Assembly (NCBI GenBank): GCA_017881765.1
Contig: JADGQN010000141.1
Coordinates: forward strand, 1 to 10,161
Direction: 5' to 3'
Length of the DNA stretch: 10,161 nt
From: Syntrophobacterales bacterium
GTDB lineage: Bacteria; Desulfobacterota; Syntrophorhabdia; Syntrophorhabdales; WCHB1-27
Shown here: one piece after another, positions 6,256 to 10,161 of the stretch
Position numbering within the stretch: the stretch's first letter is position 1
Layout: each line of letters begins with the position of its first letter
The notes under the pieces: model-generated
Told to the model about the DNA's origin: nothing
Database searches by the model: none
What the model saw: only the letters and a program-made list of their open reading frames with translations
Program-made: the position numbers and the translations under genes

Positions 6256-8016
6256 ATGAGCCATCGCACCATACGCATCGAAGATATAGAACCGATAATC
6301 CCCTTCTCCAGAGGCACCACCGAGGTTTTTTTCACCGGACACTGGAGCAGCAAGAAACCCGTTTACACGGAGAAGACATCGCCGTGCCGTGGGGGATGCC
6401 CCATAGGAAACGATATCGCCCGGGCGTTTCACCAAGCCTCCCTGGGCAATTACGACGATGCTTTGCGTATCTACCGGCAGGATAATCCGCTGCCCGGCGT
6501 GTGCGGCAGGGTCTGCTATCACCCATGCGAATCAGAATGCAACCGGAAAGAATTCGATGAAGCGATCAACATCCGCGGCTTCGAACGCGCGCTCGCCGAT
6601 CATGGCAAGGTCGACGTGAAGCGGGAAGCTCCTACCCGGGTAAGGAAGGAAAAAGTCGCGGTGATCGGCTCAGGTCCGGCTGGTTTGAGCGCCGCCTATC
6701 ATCTGGCCCGGCTCGGCTACCCGGTTACGATTTTCGAGGCCCTTCCGGAAGCGGGAGGCATGCTGCAATACGGCATTCCCGAGTACCGTCTGCCCAAGGA
6801 AGTAGTCCGGAAGGAGATAGGCTACATAGAGCAACTGGGGGTGCGGATAAAGACCGGGGTAAAGGTAGGCAAAGACATCTCTTTCGCCGAGATCAGGAAT
6901 AGCCATCAGGCGGTCTTTATTGCCGCGGGTGCCCATGGCGGAGTACGCCTTGGTGTCGAAGGAGAGGAGCTTCCGGGTGTGATAGAGGGGATACGCTTCC
7001 TCCGGAGCGTCAACCTCGGCGAAAAAGTAAAGGTCGGCAAGAAAGTGGCTGTGATCGGAGGCGGAAATACGGCCGTTGATTGCGCCCGGACAGCAAGACG
7101 GAAAGGCGCGAAAGACGTAACCATCATATACCGCCGTTCGCGCGCGGAGATGCCGGCCCTGCCTGAAGACGTGGCTGCCGTGGAACGGGAAGGTATCAAG
7201 ATCGATTTCCTGGCTGCCCCGAAAAGGTTGATTAGCGATGGCGGGCGTCTTTCAGGGATTGAATGTCTCCGCATTGCCCTCGGCGCCCCGGATGAAAGCG
7301 GCAGACCCCAGCCGGTTCCCGTCAAGGGATCTGAGTTCGTCGTGCCGATCGACACCGTCATTGCCGCGATAGGACAGGCTCCCGATCTGGAGTTCGCGGG
7401 CGACCTCGGGCTCAGGCTGAGCAGGAGGGGCGTGATCGAGATCTCGCCGGAGAGCGCGGCAACGAACATCGAGGGAATCTTTGCCGGGGGAGACAGTGCA
7501 GGCGTAAAAGCCTTTGTGGCGGACGCCATCGCCAGCGGCAAGATGGGCGCCCTGGCCGTCCACTGTTACATCGAACGGAAGAATGTGGGGGAAGAGTTTC
7601 AGAGCCACCAAATCGGCGACAGCCCTTCCTTCTCCTTCCAGCGTTTCATGAATCCGGACGAATACCCGGTTGACGTGAAGAAAGTCGTCCCCTATGAGAA
7701 GATCAATACCCTTTGCTTCTCTCACGGCGCACGTGCGAACAATCCTGACGCGTTGACGCCGAAAGAAAGCGTAAAGAGCTTTAAGGAGGTTACGGGCGGC
7801 ATCGACCCGTCACAGATGGCAGCCGAAATCAACCGTTGCTTTAAGTGCGGGACCTGCACCGACTGCGATCTCTGCTTTTTGCTCTGCCCTGACATTTCTC
7901 TGTTGAAGGCCGGTAAGAAAGGGTATACGGTGAAGATGGACTACTGCAAGGGCTGCGGCATCTGCGCTACCAGTTGCCCGAGAAACGTTATAGAAATAAC
8001 AGGAGCCAGCAAATGA
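6256..8016 (+). CDS. GltD-like NADPH flavoprotein fused to a delta-type ferredoxin
   Basis: The 586-aa protein reads in order as follows. An N-terminal GltD/DPYD-type iron-sulfur domain has C44 and C48, then C83/87/91/95 in a GRVCxxPCxxxC setting. An FAD Rossmann fold has GSGPAG at 138-143 with E161. An NADP-type Rossmann fold has GGGNTA at 268-273 followed by YRRSRAEMPA at 292-301, whose arginines are typical NADPH-phosphate contacts in GltD relatives. The FAD-contacting GGDS is at 411-414. A C-terminal ferredoxin resembling a PorD delta subunit has C528/531/534/537/540/544 and C564/567/570/574. It probably carries electrons between the alpha/beta core and NADP(H). It sits exactly where delta would be, has a strong AAGGAG seven bases before ATG 6256, and its stop overlaps the alpha start (ATGA). 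Generic annotation might call it glutamate synthase small subunit, but no large subunit is nearby. Confidence 0.9.
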   Translation: MSHRTIRIEDIEPIIPFSRGTTEVFFTGHWSSKKPVYTEKTSPCRGGCPIGNDIARAFHQASLGNYDDALRIYRQDNPLPGVCGRVCYHPCESECNRKEFDEAINIRGFERALADHGKVDVKREAPTRVRKEKVAVIGSGPAGLSAAYHLARLGYPVTIFEALPEAGGMLQYGIPEYRLPKEVVRKEIGYIEQLGVRIKTGVKVGKDISFAEIRNSHQAVFIAAGAHGGVRLGVEGEELPGVIEGIRFLRSVNLGEKVKVGKKVAVIGGGNTAVDCARTARRKGAKDVTIIYRRSRAEMPALPEDVAAVEREGIKIDFLAAPKRLISDGGRLSGIECLRIALGAPDESGRPQPVPVKGSEFVVPIDTVIAAIGQAPDLEFAGDLGLRLSRRGVIEISPESAATNIEGIFAGGDSAGVKAFVADAIASGKMGALAVHCYIERKNVGEEFQSHQIGDSPSFSFQRFMNPDEYPVDVKKVVPYEKINTLCFSHGARANNPDALTPKESVKSFKEVTGGIDPSQMAAEINRCFKCGTCTDCDLCFLLCPDISLLKAGKKGYTVKMDYCKGCGICATSCPRNVIEITGASK

Positions 8017-9182
8017 AACAACTTCTTCAAGGCAATTATGCAGTGGCCGAAGCGGTCCGGCTCGCCCGGGTGCAGGTTGTAGCCGCCTACCCCATCACGC
8101 CGCAGACGCCGATCTACGAAAAGCTCTCCGATATGGAGCTCGAAGGGAAGTTGACGGGCGTCATGATGCGGACCGAATCGGAACATTCGGCCATGGCCGC
8201 CTGTATCGCTGCTTCCCTCACGGGCGTACGCACCTTTACGGCTACCGCCTCTCAAGGCCTGGCCCTCATGCACGAGATGCTTCACTTTGCCTCCGGGAAC
8301 AGGGTGCCGATAGTCATGTGCAACGTGAACCGCGTGGTTGCCGTTCCCTGGGCCTTCGGCAGCGACCAGTCGGACAGCCTCTCCCAGCGGGACACGGGCT
8401 GGATGCAGTTTTATTGCGAGGACGCCCAGGAGGCACTCGACACCGTTATCCAGGCTTACAAGATCGCCGAACAGTCCCTCTTTCCCGTGATCGTCGCGAT
8501 AGACGGCTTTTTCACCTCCCATTTCATGGAACCGATCGAGATCCCGGACCAGGCGACCGTGGACGCCTTTCTGCCGCCGTTCAGCATCCCGACAAGGTTC
8601 AACATAGAGGATCCCGCCTTCATTTCGAACGTGGTAAGTCCCGAGCAGTACATGGCCTACCGGGAGAGAAGTTTTGCGGACATGGAGAAGACGCGGCCGA
8701 TCATAAGAGAGGCGAACAGAGAATACCAGGAGATCGTCGGCAGGGGCTACGATGCAGTGCAGGCCGTTGATACGGAGGGCGCAGAGATCGTCCTCGTCAC
8801 GAGCGGCGCCATGACAAGCACCGCACGGGTGGCAATAGAGTCTCTGCGGGCCAAGGGCTATAAGGCGGGGCTCCTCAAGATAAAGGCGTTCAGGCCCTTC
8901 CCGACTGAGGAAGTGCAGGAAGCGTTGAAAAACGTTCCCAAAGTTGCGGTCCTCGACCGGAACATATCGCTCGGCAAAGAGGGCATATTCTGCCACGAGC
9001 TGAAGTCAGCGCTCTACCCGCTTGAGCGCCGCCCCACGGTGACCGGCTATATTGCGGGTATCTGCGGCGCGGATGTCTCACCGGAGATGATCGAAGATAT
9101 GGTAATCGAGGCCCTGAAACAGGATAAGCCGACAGATTTACCTGTATGGGTAAGGAGGGAAACATGGCTACAGAAGCGTTAA
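8013..9182 (+). CDS. 2-oxoacid oxidoreductase alpha subunit (PorA-type), right set
   Basis: The 389-aa alpha subunit has YPITPQTP at 26-33, TESEHSAM at 54-61, ATASQGL at 77-83 and the canonical PorA loop: R107, PW at 112-113, SDQSD at 117-121, RDTGW at 126-130. The C-terminal part has VTSGAMTSTAR about 262-272 and LKIKAFRPFP about 288-297. This pattern matches pyruvate/2-oxoisovalerate-type enzymes better than the left alpha does, but the substrate is not proven. The frame is open from 7974, yet ATG 8013 is chosen: AGGAG precedes it, it overlaps the upstream stop as ATGA, and the family starts there. The last 19 bp overlap the beta gene, so the subunits are probably made in equal amounts. Confidence 0.92.
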   Translation: MKQLLQGNYAVAEAVRLARVQVVAAYPITPQTPIYEKLSDMELEGKLTGVMMRTESEHSAMAACIAASLTGVRTFTATASQGLALMHEMLHFASGNRVPIVMCNVNRVVAVPWAFGSDQSDSLSQRDTGWMQFYCEDAQEALDTVIQAYKIAEQSLFPVIVAIDGFFTSHFMEPIEIPDQATVDAFLPPFSIPTRFNIEDPAFISNVVSPEQYMAYRERSFADMEKTRPIIREANREYQEIVGRGYDAVQAVDTEGAEIVLVTSGAMTSTARVAIESLRAKGYKAGLLKIKAFRPFPTEEVQEALKNVPKVAVLDRNISLGKEGIFCHELKSALYPLERRPTVTGYIAGICGADVSPEMIEDMVIEALKQDKPTDLPVWVRRETWLQKR

Positions 9183-10042
9183 CGGAAAAAGAATATATGC
9201 GGTCAGGCCACATGGGTTGCCCCGGCTGCGGCCTGGCAAGTACCATACGCCTCGTCATGAAGGTGCTGGGAAAGAATACGATCGTTGTCATGATCCCCTC
9301 ATGTGTCGGCCCTATCAGCGCGAACTACCCGAACAGCGTATTCGACGTGCCCTGCTTCCATTCAGCATTCGAGATCGCCGCACCCACGGCGGCCGGTATA
9401 GCCGCCGCGCTCAAAGTCCAGGGCCGCGACGACATCATCCCGGTGGCATTCGCCGGCGATGGCGGCACGTTCGACATAGGCCTTCAGTCCCTTTCGGGCG
9501 CAGCGGACCGCGACGACAACTTCATCTATATCTGCCTCGACAACGAGGCTTACATGAATACCGGCATCCAATCGAGCTCTTCTACGCCTCAGAATGTCTG
9601 GACCATGACCACGCCGGGCGGGAGGCAGGGCAAAAAGAAGAAGTTCATGCAGATCATCGCGGCCCACAGGATGCCCTACGCGGCGACCGCCTCCTTCGGC
9701 CATCCGCACGACCTTATGGCCAAGGTAGAAAGGGCGAAGGGGTTCAAAGGCACACGCTTCATCCATACCTTGACGCCCTGCCCTACAGGCTGGAGAATGG
9801 CTGAGGACCTTTCGGCGAAATCAGCCATGCTGGCCGTGGAGACAAAGATCTTTCCGCTTTACGAGATCATAAACGGGACGGAGTACCGGATCACCCATGA
9901 GCCTCAAGGCTTGCCCGTCAGCGAATATACGAAGATCCAGGGCAGATACCGCCATTTCACAGGCGAAGACGTGACCCGTCTTCAGAAGCAGGTGGACGAA
10001 GACTGGGAGCGCCTGGTAGCGCAGACAAAAGGCATATGCTAG
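9164..10042 (+). CDS. 2-oxoacid oxidoreductase beta subunit (PorB-type), right set
   Basis: The 292-aa TPP-binding subunit has proximal [4Fe-4S] ligands C19 and C22 (GCPGCG), C47 and C206 (TPCPTGW), all four in place. The TPP/Mg motif is GDGG at 98-101 with DNEAYMNTG at 126-134. The SSSSTP/TTPGG segments at 137-153 are typical of PorB. Unlike the left beta, it has no fused ferredoxin. ATG 9164 has AGGAGG six bases upstream; an ATG six codons earlier (9146) lies before that site and is less likely. The gene starts inside the end of alpha. No further gene follows before the window ends. Confidence 0.93.
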   Translation: MATEALTEKEYMRSGHMGCPGCGLASTIRLVMKVLGKNTIVVMIPSCVGPISANYPNSVFDVPCFHSAFEIAAPTAAGIAAALKVQGRDDIIPVAFAGDGGTFDIGLQSLSGAADRDDNFIYICLDNEAYMNTGIQSSSSTPQNVWTMTTPGGRQGKKKKFMQIIAAHRMPYAATASFGHPHDLMAKVERAKGFKGTRFIHTLTPCPTGWRMAEDLSAKSAMLAVETKIFPLYEIINGTEYRITHEPQGLPVSEYTKIQGRYRHFTGEDVTRLQKQVDEDWERLVAQTKGIC

Positions 10043-10161
10043 ACACTAAGGAGTGCACAAGCAAGGCCCCCTCACCCTCGCCCTCTCCCTCCAGGGGAGA
10101 GGGTTGTAGTATTTCCCCGCCCTTGAGGGGAGGGGATGAAGGGGAGGGTGATGTATGTGGC
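10043..10161. repeat. GC-rich two-hairpin repeat downstream of the right operon
   Basis: No gene is seen here. Stem CCCTCTCCC/GGGAGAGGG (10081-10103) and a second stem TCCCCgCCC/GGGaGGGGA (10114-10136, one mismatch) are enclosed by CACCCTC/GAGGGTG (10073-10079 with 10144-10150), so the unit can fold as a three-way junction. Repeats built on CCCTCNCCCTCTCCC are widespread REP-like sequences in proteobacterial genomes. There is no clear T-run, so a terminator role is unproven. Confidence 0.6.

Noticed and set aside
7941..8996. 351-codon minus-strand frame opposite the right alpha gene
   Set aside because: It has no family resemblance and lies antisense to a gene with full PorA motifs; long antisense frames are common in GC-rich coding DNA.
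10046..10110. Small ORF after AAGGAGTG downstream of the right beta gene
   Set aside because: The GTG directly abuts the putative ribosome site and the frame reads through the GC-rich repeat to an early stop, with no coding character.

Overview
The window carries two complete-looking but differently built 2-oxoacid:acceptor oxidoreductase (OFOR) gene sets placed back to back and transcribed divergently from one repeat-filled promoter region (about 5340-5685). OFORs are oxygen-sensitive TPP/[4Fe-4S] enzymes that convert a 2-oxoacid plus CoA to an acyl-CoA plus CO2. Two sets side by side, the moderately GC-rich sequence and many small intergenic palindromes point to a strict anaerobe. A Desulfobacterota-type syntroph or aromatic degrader (Syntrophorhabdus-like) is my best guess, from general impression and not from a search.

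Left set (minus strand, 5339 down to 1): a GntR/FCD regulator, then gamma, delta (2x[4Fe-4S]), alpha, an NAD(H)-type flavoprotein (epsilon), and a beta subunit fused at its N terminus to a four-cluster ferredoxin. The beta gene runs off the left edge. The order gamma-delta-alpha-epsilon-beta and the subunit sizes match, from memory, the padEFGHI genes of phenylglyoxylate:NAD+ oxidoreductase. The best call is therefore an NAD-linked aryl- or related 2-oxoacid dehydrogenase. The substrate is inferred.

Right set (plus strand, 5686-10042): gamma, a GltD-like NADPH flavoprotein fused to a C-terminal delta-type ferredoxin, alpha and beta. The last three genes overlap or nearly overlap. The alpha subunit has the canonical PorA loop, unlike the left alpha. 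The two systems may thus use different 2-oxoacids and different nicotinamide pools (NAD on the left, NADP on the right) under one local regulator.

Between the two promoters (TTGACA-17-TACCCT on minus, TTGACA-17-TACAGT on plus) lies a roughly 180-bp ladder of small hairpins separated by the heptamer TYGAGGA. There are four copies in one orientation followed by four inverted, mostly at 24-bp steps. Both -10 regions contain the same GGGTACnGTAT word, a candidate operator for the GntR regulator. Other non-coding structures are an 80-bp MITE-like element whose end supplies the stop codon of the left gamma gene, a long imperfect inverted repeat before the left beta gene, and a GC-rich two-hairpin repeat at the right edge.
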